Shown here one piece after another: positions 1-9,770 of a stretch of 64,000 nucleotides of DNA. The notes beneath the pieces are model-generated. The model did not search any database, had not been told where the DNA came from, and saw only the letters and a program-made list of their open reading frames with translations. Position numbers and translations under genes: made by a program. How positions within the stretch are numbered: position 1 is the stretch's first letter; every line of letters begins with the position of its first letter. The DNA is from an uncultured Saprospiraceae bacterium (GTDB taxonomy: Bacteria; Bacteroidota; Bacteroidia; Chitinophagales; Saprospiraceae): assembly GCA_938022165.1 (NCBI GenBank), contig CALIEI010000044.1, positions 34,387 through 98,386 of the forward strand, given 5' to 3'.

Positions 1-12
1 AATAAAAATCTT

Positions 13-249
13 ATGAAAGTATTATGCTTCGGGGTTGCAAAAGATATAGTTGGAGGCGCAGAATTAAACATTGAAGGCCAACACGCACAGAATGTTTCTG
101 AGCTTAAAGAATATCTTAATAAAACCTTCCCAAAATTTTTGGAATATAAGTCTTACATGGTAGCGGTCAATCAAGCCTATGCTAATGATGAGATTTCTAT
201 TTCTGATAGCGACGAGATCGCACTAATACCCCCTGTCAGTGGCGGATAA
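13..249 (+). CDS. moaD: Molybdopterin synthase small subunit MoaD (ThiS/MoaD ubiquitin-like)
   Basis: 78 aa beta-grasp-like protein ending in the canonical GG tail (..PPVSGG); overlaps moaE. Confidence 0.92.
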   Translation: MKVLCFGVAKDIVGGAELNIEGQHAQNVSELKEYLNKTFPKFLEYKSYMVAVNQAYANDEISISDSDEIALIPPVSGG

Positions 250-667
250 TAAAATAGACATACAAATTTTATCGAAGCCTCTTTCTATAGACGCCTGCTA
301 CAATTTTGTGCTCAATGAAAAATGTGGCGGCATCGACTTATTTGTTGGCACCGTGAGGCGTTGGAACAAAGGTGAAGAAGTTACACATTTACTTTTTGAG
401 TCATATGAAGCCATGGCTATAAAGGAGATGACAAAGATTGCCAAGACCGCTATTGAAAAATTTGGACTTGAAAGTATCAGTATGCATCATCGAGTAGGCC
501 AGGTTGACCTTGAAGGAATTGCTGTGATCATTGCTGCTGCCTCCAAACATAGGAAGGCTGCCTTCGAAGCATGTGAATATGCAATAGATACCCTGAAAGA
601 CGATGTCCCTATCTGGAAAAAAGAATTTTTGAAAGACGGCAGCTACTGGGTCAACTCACGCCCTTGA
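239..667 (+). CDS. moaE: Molybdopterin synthase catalytic subunit MoaE
   Basis: MoaE-type motifs (GGIDLFVGTVRRWNKG, HRVGQVDLEGIAVIIAAASKHRKAAFEACEYAID, PIWKKE); directly follows moaD. Confidence 0.95.
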   Translation: MADNKIDIQILSKPLSIDACYNFVLNEKCGGIDLFVGTVRRWNKGEEVTHLLFESYEAMAIKEMTKIAKTAIEKFGLESISMHHRVGQVDLEGIAVIIAAASKHRKAAFEACEYAIDTLKDDVPIWKKEFLKDGSYWVNSRP

Positions 668-1715
668 TGTTTAGATGTCTTTGATATGCCTTATACCCAT
701 CTTTTAGACTATAGATCCGGAGTCCAGCATCCGCAGCCATCAATCTACTAGCTACTATTTTTGATACTCGACCACTGCGACAATAGAGCACTATCTTTTT
801 ATTTCGATCCAGATCGCCAAGGCTTAATTCTTCACTCAACTTATGCACAGAAGCTTCATCGATAGCTTTATGCTCGCTACTGGTCATCACCGAAATTAAT
901 TGTACTTCGCTTCTGTCACGAAGCACATCTGGCAATTCTACCTCCATTACATGATCACAGGCCGGTGTCAAATAATCATTCTTCTCATAAACTTCTTCAA
1001 GATCTTCCTCCCAGTTTTTTTGTAACTTCAAGATGAGCTGTCGTGCAGACAATATCTCATAGGTCAACAATCTTCCGCACAAGGATTCCCCAATGTCTAG
1101 CACAAATTTGATCGCTTCATTGGCTTGCAAAATTCCGATCATCCCTGCTATCGTGCTCAAGACTCCTACTTCAGAACAAACTGGAATATTCAGATCAGGT
1201 ACCGGAAAAATATCCCGAAGATGCAAGTCATCCTCTTTTTCATTTCTAAACAAGGTCACGTAGCCCTCATACTTATGAATCGCACCATAGACTAATGGAA
1301 TCCCCTCCAATGCACAAAAATCATTGACCAAGTATTTGCACATTTGATCGTCTGTACATTCCAGCACAAGGTCCACTCCTGTCAATAATTGATCAATATT
1401 TTCTTTGGATAATCGTGTCGCGGCGATATCTATTTTTATCTCTGGATTCAAGGCTAGCAGCCTTGCTTTCAAGTGCTCCACTTTCGCCTCTTTGTCCTCT
1501 GCGGTATAAAATACTTGTCGATGCAAATTGCTCACATCCGGTACATCACCGTCTATCAAACTCAATCGCCCAATCCCTACACCCGCCAAATAAGCAGCTG
1601 CGATCGCCCCAAGTCCGCCACATCCAACTATGGCCAGATGGCTTGTCCCCAATTTCTTTTGCCCTGCTTCTCCAATCTCTGGCAAGATCGTTTGTCGCGA
1701 ATATCTAGTGTTCAT
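651..1715 (-). CDS. moeB: ThiF/MoeB-type adenylyltransferase with C-terminal rhodanese-like domain
   Basis: YSRQTILPEIGEAGQKKL..VGCGGLGA E1-like ATP-binding motif; C-terminal IVLYCRSGRVSKIVASRL rhodanese-like active site; converges on moaE. Confidence 0.88.
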   Translation of the reverse strand: MNTRYSRQTILPEIGEAGQKKLGTSHLAIVGCGGLGAIAAAYLAGVGIGRLSLIDGDVPDVSNLHRQVFYTAEDKEAKVEHLKARLLALNPEIKIDIAATRLSKENIDQLLTGVDLVLECTDDQMCKYLVNDFCALEGIPLVYGAIHKYEGYVTLFRNEKEDDLHLRDIFPVPDLNIPVCSEVGVLSTIAGMIGILQANEAIKFVLDIGESLCGRLLTYEILSARQLILKLQKNWEEDLEEVYEKNDYLTPACDHVMEVELPDVLRDRSEVQLISVMTSSEHKAIDEASVHKLSEELSLGDLDRNKKIVLYCRSGRVSKIVASRLMAADAGLRIYSLKDGYKAYQRHLNIKGVS

Positions 1716-1925
1716 TGATAGCTTGTTTTATCTCTCCAAAGATATGGGAAAAATAGGTACTAGGGGCTAGGTGCTAAGTGCTAGGCACGACTTAAAATAA
1801 ATTTTAAAAGACTTCCCATATATATAGATTATTTCTCAAGCCCAATATGTGCACAAGTCTGTTATTCCCAGTTTAATAGAATAGTTAGTATATTGATACT
1901 TTAAACACCTTATCAAATAGCTAAA

Positions 1926-2948
1926 ATGAAAAGATATAAGGCTGGTGAATTTGCACAGCGCTATCAAGCAGGTATGATGAAAAAGATATCACGCATGGCT
2001 GGTGGCAAAGACATCTTTTTGAAATGGCTTCAAGAAAACTTAGGCCTGGGAAGAGCAAGTGCTTATCGTAGATTGAACGGAGAGACTTTATTTGATCTAG
2101 AGGAAATAGTGATGATCATCACTGCTTTTAAAATACCTGTAACTGAGCTATTTGAATCCGATAAAAGCATTCTTTATTTTTATCAAAACGAGAGGCATCC
2201 CAATAGCTATGAAGAATGGTTTACTGGGATAGATCAAGATTTCGCTATACTTGCCAATCAATCCAATAGCAAGATGTACTATAGCTCTACCGAGAGTCCC
2301 ATCTTTTACTATTTTCACTTTGACGAATTCACACATTTTAAATTATACATTTGGGCAAAAACCATATGGCAACTAGACTCTTTAAAAGATGTGCCTTTTA
2401 GCATCAAAAGCGAGCTATGGAATGACAAGGTTTTGGAGCTGAAAGAGAAATTTTTGAAGCAGTACACACAGATGCCTAGTGTTGAATTCTGGACGCCAAA
2501 TTTTTTGAGTAACAACCTCAATCAGATACAATATTTTTTAGAGGGCTATCTATTTGAAAATAGAGAAGACGCCTTACTACTGTGTCATCAGCTCCGTGAA
2601 ATGATAAAACTGCTCGAACAACAAATCATCGACGGACATAAAAAACCTGTAAAAGGGGTAGCTCGACCTGGTAGTTATGAATTGTACTATAATGAGATAT
2701 TACATACAAACAATACCATCTTATTTACATCAGATCAAAGCAAAGCACTTTACACCACATTTGGTAATCCAAATACGATAAAAACTTATCAAAAAGAGGC
2801 TTGTGATTATGCTGAAGATTGGTTCGAAAAACTAAAAAGATCTGCCAATAAAATTAATCAAGACTCTGATCGAGATCGGACTCGATTGTTCAAAAAGATG
2901 GAGGACAAAATAAACAAGGCAGAACTCTTATTTAAAGGACTCATTTAA
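1926..2948 (+). CDS. Helix-turn-helix protein, putative transcriptional regulator (BetR-like)
   Basis: N-terminal HTH-like segment GLGRASAYRRLNGETLFDLEEIVMIITAFKIPVTELF, long uncharacterised C-terminus. Confidence 0.55.
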   Translation: MKRYKAGEFAQRYQAGMMKKISRMAGGKDIFLKWLQENLGLGRASAYRRLNGETLFDLEEIVMIITAFKIPVTELFESDKSILYFYQNERHPNSYEEWFTGIDQDFAILANQSNSKMYYSSTESPIFYYFHFDEFTHFKLYIWAKTIWQLDSLKDVPFSIKSELWNDKVLELKEKFLKQYTQMPSVEFWTPNFLSNNLNQIQYFLEGYLFENREDALLLCHQLREMIKLLEQQIIDGHKKPVKGVARPGSYELYYNEILHTNNTILFTSDQSKALYTTFGNPNTIKTYQKEACDYAEDWFEKLKRSANKINQDSDRDRTRLFKKMEDKINKAELLFKGLI

Positions 2949-2970
2949 CTGCGCTTTACATTTCTACAGA

Positions 2971-3402
2971 TTATCCCTTTATTTTAGAAATTATTTTCCC
3001 ATGAGAATTGCTAGGTTTATCCATATCTGATTTTGCGAAGGCAATTGACTCCAAGACTAATTTCTTCACTTTTGCATTTTTGAAATCTTTCTCAGTACTT
3101 ATAGGAATATGTCTAATTAATTTACCAGTCCCTTGCAACAGTTGAGTTGGGTCTTTCAACAAAGCTCCTTTATTGAATCCAAGATTGAGATGCTTAGTAT
3201 ATATTGGGATCATACAGAATGCATCTCCTAGCTTTTCACTCAGCGTATATACTGATGTCAATGCATGCGTATGATAGAGCAACTCGTTACTTTCAGGATG
3301 CAAGTCTAATAAAAATGATCTTAGACTTTTATACAGTTCAATCAAATCTCCTTCTTTGTGATCGAGGTATTGCTGAAATTGTGCATGGATAGGTGAAAGC
3401 AT
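2971..3402 (-). CDS. DUF1801-like protein
   Basis: 143 aa; general resemblance to the DUF1801/YdhG fold (LNLGFNKGALLKDP, KLIRHIPI). Confidence 0.6.
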   Translation of the reverse strand: MLSPIHAQFQQYLDHKEGDLIELYKSLRSFLLDLHPESNELLYHTHALTSVYTLSEKLGDAFCMIPIYTKHLNLGFNKGALLKDPTQLLQGTGKLIRHIPISTEKDFKNAKVKKLVLESIAFAKSDMDKPSNSHGKIISKIKG

Positions 3403-3426
3403 GGATTTCTATTTTCAGATTACAAT

Positions 3427-4314
3427 CTACTTCTTTCTAAATGGAAAAAGAAATTGAGTCAGGAATCCTTTTGGGTCTTTTGTTCCTTCAACTCCAGCGA
3501 TTTTTACTTCTCGTTCATTTGGCCAAAAGAAAGTACCAAAAGCAATATCCCAGATAATGAGAACTCTACCGAAATTATTATTGGATTCTTTTTCTTTTTC
3601 TGAATGATGCCAACGATGCAATTCAGCAGAGTTGAAAATGTAATTTAGGTATCCCGCTTTGAAGTTAATATTTACATGCTCAAGAAATCCAGTGACGCCA
3701 GCAAATACTAGAATTATCATTGCCAACTTTACCGATGTGCCTAGTACTATCAATGGTAACAAATATGCTATACTCCCCAATACAGCATCAAAGAAATGAA
3801 AGCGTCCAGAGTTGGCCCAATATACTCGTTCTGCTGCGTGATGTATCTCATGAAGCCGCCACAAACTTGGCCACTCGTGTGTTATTTTGTGTAGCCAATA
3901 AAAACAAAATTCGCAAAACAATAAGGTGAATAAAAATGACCAGTAAATATTGAAATGAGATTCGATCAATCCTCCAGGCATTTTTTGTGCAATCCATGAC
4001 AGAGGAACATACAATGCAAATGGCAATAGAAATTCGCATAACTTGTTTGCAAATGGGAGCAAGACCAATGTACGTATCAAGTCTGTTCCAAAATCATTTC
4101 TGCTTTCGTTCCAATCTTTTCGGTAAGGAACAAATCGTTCTAATATGGCAATCATCAAGATAGCTGGAGCGAGAATAACTACAGGAACCCACAGCAGATA
4201 AACATCGGGTACTCTTGGTACAAGTGTAAACAGTATACCTAAGAGTCCAAAAATTGCAACAGGATAAAAACTATATTGGAAGACTTTGTACATTTTGCTT
4301 TTTATATACTTCAA
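3427..4314 (-). CDS. Sterol desaturase / fatty acid hydroxylase family membrane protein
   Basis: His-box motifs HKITHE, HEIHHAAE, HRWHHSE plus TM segments. Confidence 0.9.
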   Translation of the reverse strand: MKYIKSKMYKVFQYSFYPVAIFGLLGILFTLVPRVPDVYLLWVPVVILAPAILMIAILERFVPYRKDWNESRNDFGTDLIRTLVLLPFANKLCEFLLPFALYVPLSWIAQKMPGGLIESHFNIYWSFLFTLLFCEFCFYWLHKITHEWPSLWRLHEIHHAAERVYWANSGRFHFFDAVLGSIAYLLPLIVLGTSVKLAMIILVFAGVTGFLEHVNINFKAGYLNYIFNSAELHRWHHSEKEKESNNNFGRVLIIWDIAFGTFFWPNEREVKIAGVEGTKDPKGFLTQFLFPFRKK

Positions 4315-4378
4315 AATACAAATTATCTGGATAGATCTACAATGGTTAATTATTTTTTTAGCGCATCATCATATATCC

Positions 4379-4524
4379 TATAGGGCGAGCCGTCTAGGCG
4401 GAAGCCCTACTGGACAAGCGGTAGAAGTGGTTCCGACTTTTTCGTCGGAAGGAACGGATGACGCGACCTAAGGTTTTTTTGCGCCGCTCGGAAGCTGAGC
4501 AAAACCGCAAGGATGGCCCCAAAT
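4379..4524 (-). other. Dispersed structured intergenic element (copy E1)
   Basis: On the minus strand: TTTGGGGCCATCC...GGTCGCGTCATCCGTTCC TTCCGACGAAAAAGTCGGAA CCACTTCTACCGCTTGTCC...GGGCTTCCGCC; begins ~7 bp after the propeller gene stop. Confidence 0.7.
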
Positions 4525-4530
4525 AATTTT

Positions 4531-5661
4531 TCAAAAAACTTGCACAAAATAACCATCTCTAAACTCGAGCACTGAACCATTATCCATAGCGAACCATAAT
4601 TTACCTTCATTGGTTTTATAAATTTGCCATATATGTGTAGACGGCAAACCATCTTTTATACCATAGTTTTTCATACCCTTGCCGTCATACTTCCAAGCTC
4701 CTGTATCTCGATCTCCAAACCAAATATTGCCACTCTCGTCCTCACCGATTGCAAACACGTGCTCCATCGTGCCCGAAACAGATCGATAGCTTCCACTACG
4801 CCCACTGGTAGTACTGATCAAATTCATCTCTTCCGAAAAAAAAGAAATCTTATCACTCTCTTTAAGCAAGACTCCAATACCATTGTTCCCAATCCACAAT
4901 CTACCTTTGCTATCTTCAAAGAGGCTTCTCACATGGAGGTAGCCAGAAAGATCATTTAAACCCAAACTTTTGTCGTCTATTATTGTCACCGCAGATCCGT
5001 CAAAGCAAAACACGGCACTGTAAGTGCCAAACCAATATTGATTATTGTTACCTTTCACAAATGGAGTAGATACTGAATACTGATTGGACTGATCAGGCGT
5101 AGGCTTCAATGGAAAGGCGTGATAAGTCATGTTTTTTCCATCCCAGCGATACACGCCTGGAACCGATTCAGTTTTGTTATAACCCACTCCTTCATTTCCT
5201 TTAAACCAGATATCATTTTCGGCTGATGCCCATGGAGTATAGAAATTAAAATTCATTTGCGGGTAGGTAATAATTTTACCATCGGCATATTTACTGATGC
5301 CAAATCCACATTCAAACCAAATCGCCCCATTGGCATCTTCAAAAATAGATCGTACCTGATTATTGCTCAGGCCATCTGCATCTGTGTAGTAAACAAACTC
5401 ATTGCCATCGTACTTACACACTCCTTCTTGGTGACCGCCAAACCATATATTACCTTCTGAATCCTCTAAAATGGCGCGAATTCCTTTCTTGAATTTTAAT
5501 TTTTTGGTGTTGTTATTTTTTACATGAAATAAATTTTCCGCTTCAAGTTGATTCGTTTCCTTGGGCTGACTCTGTGAGATACAAGCAGAAAGTATGACAA
5601 GTGCGATAAGAAGTAAAAACGAATAAGCTAATCTCATGAAGTACATTTTAGCTTCCGGCAA
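4531..5661 (-). CDS. Two-component-regulator beta-propeller repeat lipoprotein
   Basis: Lipobox-like ILSACIS; repeated reg_prop motifs (EDSEGNIWFGG, EDANGAIWFECG, EDSKGRLWIGNNG, EDESGNIWFGD). Confidence 0.8.
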   Translation of the reverse strand: MPEAKMYFMRLAYSFLLLIALVILSACISQSQPKETNQLEAENLFHVKNNNTKKLKFKKGIRAILEDSEGNIWFGGHQEGVCKYDGNEFVYYTDADGLSNNQVRSIFEDANGAIWFECGFGISKYADGKIITYPQMNFNFYTPWASAENDIWFKGNEGVGYNKTESVPGVYRWDGKNMTYHAFPLKPTPDQSNQYSVSTPFVKGNNNQYWFGTYSAVFCFDGSAVTIIDDKSLGLNDLSGYLHVRSLFEDSKGRLWIGNNGIGVLLKESDKISFFSEEMNLISTTSGRSGSYRSVSGTMEHVFAIGEDESGNIWFGDRDTGAWKYDGKGMKNYGIKDGLPSTHIWQIYKTNEGKLWFAMDNGSVLEFRDGYFVQVF

Positions 5662-5932
5662 AAGGTGTCCCGAAAATCCCCACTGCCAGCTGAGCCCAAA
5701 TCAAAACAAAAAGCAAAATAATAACTCCTATAATTAGCCATTTATACTTCTTATTTTTTAAGCGCTGAAATGTGAAATATATAGCCCAGCCTAAACCGCT
5801 AAGTAAAAGCCCAGCAACAATAAAATCCATAATTGACCAATTCACTTCATCTGTAAATTGCATTGCGATAAGCGGAACGAGCAAGATCAAAAACACAATA
5901 GCGAATATAATTGTCCATCCTTTACTTTTCAT
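5648..5932 (-). CDS. Small membrane protein, function unknown
   Basis: 94 aa with three hydrophobic segments; overlaps start of downstream gene by 14 bp. Confidence 0.6.
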   Translation of the reverse strand: MKSKGWTIIFAIVFLILLVPLIAMQFTDEVNWSIMDFIVAGLLLSGLGWAIYFTFQRLKNKKYKWLIIGVIILLFVLIWAQLAVGIFGTPFAGS

Positions 5933-6047
5933 ACTATATTTATTACCCTACCATTAATAAAGATACTTATCTTTAGCAATGAAGCGATGTGCACAATTCC
6001 AATGCTAAACAATTTATAAAACACATTAACAAATTCAAATCATCTTT

Positions 6048-7115
6048 ATGGCTTGGTTAGAAATACCAAATATAGATATCTATTTTGTAGTAGCTGTTCT
6101 TTTCTTTTTTGGTTTTGTAGAATTTCTATTGGGTCACTACAGCCACTCCAAAAGAAGTAAGGATGACTACATCCTTGAGCTTGGCGGATTTTTTGTGGTT
6201 GGTTTAACTAAATCTATAGTAGTTTTTGTAGCACATTATATCGCTACACTTATTGCCGCTCCTTGGTTTGGCGTCTTTGCTAATTGGTCACTCTGGCTAA
6301 GTCTCCCTTTTTATTTATTGATTGATGATTTTCTTCAATACTGGTATCATCGCAGTGCACATGAATACAAGTGGCTGTGGAAGCATCACTACAATCATCA
6401 TGCAGCAGAAGATATGGGTGTTTTTGTTTCCTATCGCAACAGTTGGGTCTACTACCTGATCATGCCTAATATCTGGTGGACGGCTATTGCAACATTTCTT
6501 GGACTGGGTGCCGCTGCTGCATTAGGGATTATGATAAAGCTAGTCATCATTTCCTCTTCTCATAGTACTTGGGTCTGGGACAAATGGTTTTACAAAACAA
6601 AAGCGCTATCTCCTCTAATGAGTGTGATCGAGCGAATTGTTATCACGCCTGCTTTTCATCATGGGCATCATGCAAAATCAAAACTAGATGGTATCGGCGA
6701 TCCTAATGGCAATTTTGGAAATGCATTTTCTATTTGGGATCAGCTGTTTGGGACAGCTCATTTTAGTAGACAATTTCCTAAGGAGTATGGTCTGATGGAG
6801 ACGCCGAAAGATCCGTGGTATAGTCAGCTACTTTTTCCTTTTGTGAAATCAAATAAAGTTGATAGTGAAATACATGCTAATTTTGAATTTAAAAAGTATA
6901 CTCAGAATGAGCCGCTCCAGACTAAACTTGCAGCAGGAAAATATTTGTATTGCCAATGCGGGTATAGCAAGGATCAGCCTTTTTGTAATGGATCGCATCA
7001 TGGAACAAAGCAAACTCCTCTGGTATTTGAAATGAAAAAGGAAAGGACCGTTTCTCTTTGTAGATGTAAGAAAACAAAGACGCCTCCGTATTGCGACAAT
7101 TCGCACTTAGCTTAA
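6048..7115 (+). CDS. Sterol desaturase / fatty acid hydroxylase with C-terminal CDGSH iron-sulfur region
   Basis: His boxes (HRSAHE, HHYNHHAAE, HHGHHAK) followed by two CDGSH-type motifs CQCGYSKDQPFCNGSH and CRCKKTKTPPYCDNSH. Confidence 0.9.
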   Translation: MAWLEIPNIDIYFVVAVLFFFGFVEFLLGHYSHSKRSKDDYILELGGFFVVGLTKSIVVFVAHYIATLIAAPWFGVFANWSLWLSLPFYLLIDDFLQYWYHRSAHEYKWLWKHHYNHHAAEDMGVFVSYRNSWVYYLIMPNIWWTAIATFLGLGAAAALGIMIKLVIISSSHSTWVWDKWFYKTKALSPLMSVIERIVITPAFHHGHHAKSKLDGIGDPNGNFGNAFSIWDQLFGTAHFSRQFPKEYGLMETPKDPWYSQLLFPFVKSNKVDSEIHANFEFKKYTQNEPLQTKLAAGKYLYCQCGYSKDQPFCNGSHHGTKQTPLVFEMKKERTVSLCRCKKTKTPPYCDNSHLA

Positions 7116-7125
7116 ATAACTAATC

Positions 7126-7497
7126 ATGGATCAAGATAAAATAAGTATGCGACCCACATTACCCAATGTAGTCGTCGATGATTCGATGACCCTGGATGAG
7201 CAATTCCAAAATAAAACGCTTAGGCCTATTATGAAGATGCAACATGACTTGATACTTGCCATGACTGGGATGTACATCAAAAAGAAAAAAAATGTTTTTC
7301 ACAATTTAACCGCTGAGAAAAAATCTGATTATATCAAAAATAATCTCCTAGCTGATAGGATGATCATTCATGAGCTTCGTGGCTTAGTTATCGGGATGTT
7401 TACTATAGAGGAAATGGAATATTATCTCGACAACAGATCTGCCTTGAATAAAAGGATTCAGAATTTGTTTTTTGAACGGATAAAGAGTGGGGTGTGA
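7126..7497 (+). CDS. Hypothetical protein
   Basis: Intact 123 aa ORF directly downstream of the hydroxylase gene, same strand. Confidence 0.55.
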   Translation: MDQDKISMRPTLPNVVVDDSMTLDEQFQNKTLRPIMKMQHDLILAMTGMYIKKKKNVFHNLTAEKKSDYIKNNLLADRMIIHELRGLVIGMFTIEEMEYYLDNRSALNKRIQNLFFERIKSGV

Positions 7498-7501
7498 GAG
7501 C

Positions 7502-7588
7502 AAGGTCTAAGGTCTAAGGTCTAAGGTCTAAGGTCTAAGGTCTAAGGTCTAAGGTCTAAGGTCTAAGGTCTAAGGTCTAAGGTCTAAA
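7502..7588. repeat. Perfect 7-bp tandem repeat (aaggtct)n, about 12 copies
   Basis: Uninterrupted aaggtctaaggtct... between two convergent genes, starting 4 bp after a stop codon. Confidence 0.98.
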
Positions 7589-7609
7589 ATTTAAAAGAAA
7601 TCTTAAACC

Positions 7610-8005
7610 CTACAACTCCCACCTTTTTTTCCTCGCCTCGTTCAATATCAAAAAGAATGGCACCCACCAGATCAAATCATTGGTAAGTAAGGTATAACCA
7701 AAACTTGCAGGAACAGCCCCTGTGATATAATTCATCACAAACCCTATCGGGCCAAATATTTTGCCTAAAAATCCAACTGCAATAATAGGCCAATGTTTTA
7801 CTGGATTGTATGATGACCACCAATACCCTAGACCGTACACGCCTATCACCATACCCATGCCCTGCCAGATCATAGGATGTATCGGCTCCTCCATTCCAGT
7901 GAGATGAAAAAAAGAGAGTGGAAATAAAACCACCCAGGCACCCCAAAGTAAATTATATACCGCGGCTACCTTCATAACTGTTTTCATCCAAGGTTTACTT
8001 TGCAT
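7610..8005 (-). CDS. Small membrane protein (4 TM), function unknown
   Basis: 131 aa hydrophobic ORF overlapping the upstream ORF. Confidence 0.65.
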   Translation of the reverse strand: MQSKPWMKTVMKVAAVYNLLWGAWVVLFPLSFFHLTGMEEPIHPMIWQGMGMVIGVYGLGYWWSSYNPVKHWPIIAVGFLGKIFGPIGFVMNYITGAVPASFGYTLLTNDLIWWVPFFLILNEARKKRWEL

Positions 8006-8435
8006 AAAATATTAGACTTATGATTAAAATAATAGACCAGAGTACAGTTCTGATCCAATTGGTTTTTGTGAGTCGCTCCCTAGAAAAAACAGTATCATGT
8101 AGCGTTTCTATGTTACTATGCAGCGGAACAAAAATTAGAAAAGTTGTCAACCAAGAAAGAACCACTAAGCACAACGATATATAGTCTATTATATCAGACT
8201 GAGTAATCGAAGTATAAATATAAAGGAGCAACTGGCCAAGCATCAAGGGCAATACAACTATGGTAATCCTTGAGGTATATAGCCGATGCCACTTTTTAAT
8301 ATTTGCTTCAGAATAAAAACTAAAACTAGGATATATAACCAGCTGCACTATCCAGATAAGGATAAATAATCCAGTATTAAATAAAATTTTTAGGAGATCA
8401 ATATCCATAGTGCACGATTCGCACTCATAAGACAA
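7995..8435 (-). CDS. Membrane protein, function unknown
   Basis: 146 aa with ~4 hydrophobic helices; start region overlaps nothing on same strand; translationally coupled to next ORF. Confidence 0.65.
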   Translation of the reverse strand: MSYECESCTMDIDLLKILFNTGLFILIWIVQLVIYPSFSFYSEANIKKWHRLYTSRITIVVLPLMLGQLLLYIYTSITQSDIIDYISLCLVVLSWLTTFLIFVPLHSNIETLHDTVFSRERLTKTNWIRTVLWSIILIISLIFYAK

Positions 8436-8497
8436 AGAAACGTAACTTTTGTTGAGTCCATATTTAGACTATTCGTCAATAGTGATGATAAAAAAAA

Positions 8498-8740
8498 CTA
8501 ATCTACTTTTTCTAAGCCCTTAGCTTCTTTCTCAACATTATACGTATATATCGAAGAAATAATCAGGGAAATCCAGGGACAAAGACTTAAGAAGACATTG
8601 TCTTTGCTTGACCAATCGAAAATCATATAACTCAAAAGTAAAACTATAGATAGAACACTAAGTCCTTTGCTTATCTTCTTTTTAGTTTCTATATTCATAC
8701 ATCCCGCATTTGATATACCAAGATAATGACTATGCTCCAA
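8498..8740 (-). CDS. Small membrane protein, function unknown
   Basis: 80 aa ORF with two hydrophobic segments. Confidence 0.4.
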   Translation of the reverse strand: MEHSHYLGISNAGCMNIETKKKISKGLSVLSIVLLLSYMIFDWSSKDNVFLSLCPWISLIISSIYTYNVEKEAKGLEKVD

Positions 8741-8802
8741 AAAAGAAAAAGGTCGTCTAAAAAGACAACCTCGTTCGTTAAATAAATTATGTGGAAATTA
8801 AT

Positions 8803-9399
8803 TTATTTTATTCCTAATTCTTTTTTGCGGATAGAAAGCAAGCTCGCTACATCGATAACGTCATCTTCTTGAATAGTATCATCTACTATCAATAAAACTT
8901 GCTTTTTCCCTTTTGCCTTAAAGAATATCTCTTGTCCCATCTTAAGTGTAACGCCACTATTTGACTGTGGGGATAGATTGGGATTCATGACCGTAGGTAT
9001 AATAAGTGGAATAGACTTTTGACTATTATTTCTAAGTGTGAAATTTACTGCATTTTTTGGCTTTTTGAAAACATCCATACTCACTGGAACATCTGCGACA
9101 TTCACTACCACATCTTTATTACTCTTGTTTTCTAGCACTAAGTCACTGGTGCCTTCGACCATTACTTTTGCTTTGCCGAACTTATCCAAACCAAATCCTC
9201 GTAGCTGCTTTTTGGTATCTTGAGATACTACAGCTACATGGACAGATTTGAATCCTTTGTTTTTCAAGGTGGCCTCAAAAGCATCATGGTCTGAAAAACG
9301 GAGTACTACGCTTTCTCCTGCCGGAACATTTACATTAGATTGGGCAACTAAAAAGCTTGTACAAAAAAGTGAAAAAATCAGGGTTATACAGGTTTTCAT
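8803..9399 (-). CDS. Secreted hypothetical protein
   Basis: Signal peptide MKTCITLIFSLFCTSFLVAQS then beta-rich 198 aa. Confidence 0.65.
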   Translation of the reverse strand: MKTCITLIFSLFCTSFLVAQSNVNVPAGESVVLRFSDHDAFEATLKNKGFKSVHVAVVSQDTKKQLRGFGLDKFGKAKVMVEGTSDLVLENKSNKDVVVNVADVPVSMDVFKKPKNAVNFTLRNNSQKSIPLIIPTVMNPNLSPQSNSGVTLKMGQEIFFKAKGKKQVLLIVDDTIQEDDVIDVASLLSIRKKELGIK

Positions 9400-9563
9400 A
9401 TTGGTTGATGATTTGAAGTTTAATATTTAAGTCCGCTCCGAAAACTCACGAAATGACAAAATGACTTTTTTTGCAATCCGCTAGTCTCCGTAAAAAACTA
9501 ATATTTGTGAAATAAATGTTTTCAATAAATGTTTATTTATTTTTAAATTTTAACATAACTATT

Positions 9564-9743
9564 CTGCTCGCCGAAGGCGAAAGCACATAGAGCACGGAGC
9601 GCGTCAGGACAAACGGTGGTAGCGGCATCCCTGTAGACGCAATGATATGCGGCTAGCATAACAATGCGTATACAGGGATATTAGCGGACGACGTGGTCAC
9701 GAGGCCGCCCGATTTTTTATCGGGAAGGCACGTGATGGCCCCA
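9564..9743 (-). other. Dispersed structured intergenic element (copy E3)
   Basis: On the gene-sense strand: TTTGGGGCCATC...CCCGATAAAAAATCGGG...GTCGTCCGCT...long hairpin...GCCGCTACCACCGTTTGTCC; begins ~28 bp after stop of the ABC permease gene. Confidence 0.7.
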
Positions 9744-9770
9744 AAAATCAAGAACTTAGAAATATAAAAA

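Noticed and set aside
1415-1718. Plus-strand ORFs 1415-1708 and 1473-1718
   Set aside because: Antisense to the well-supported moeB-like gene.
4407-4652. 81-aa ORF (-) at the end of the propeller gene
   Set aside because: Out-of-frame overlap with the propeller gene extending into element E1.
7677-7946. 89-aa minus-strand ORF
   Set aside because: Alternative frame of the 7610-8005 membrane protein.
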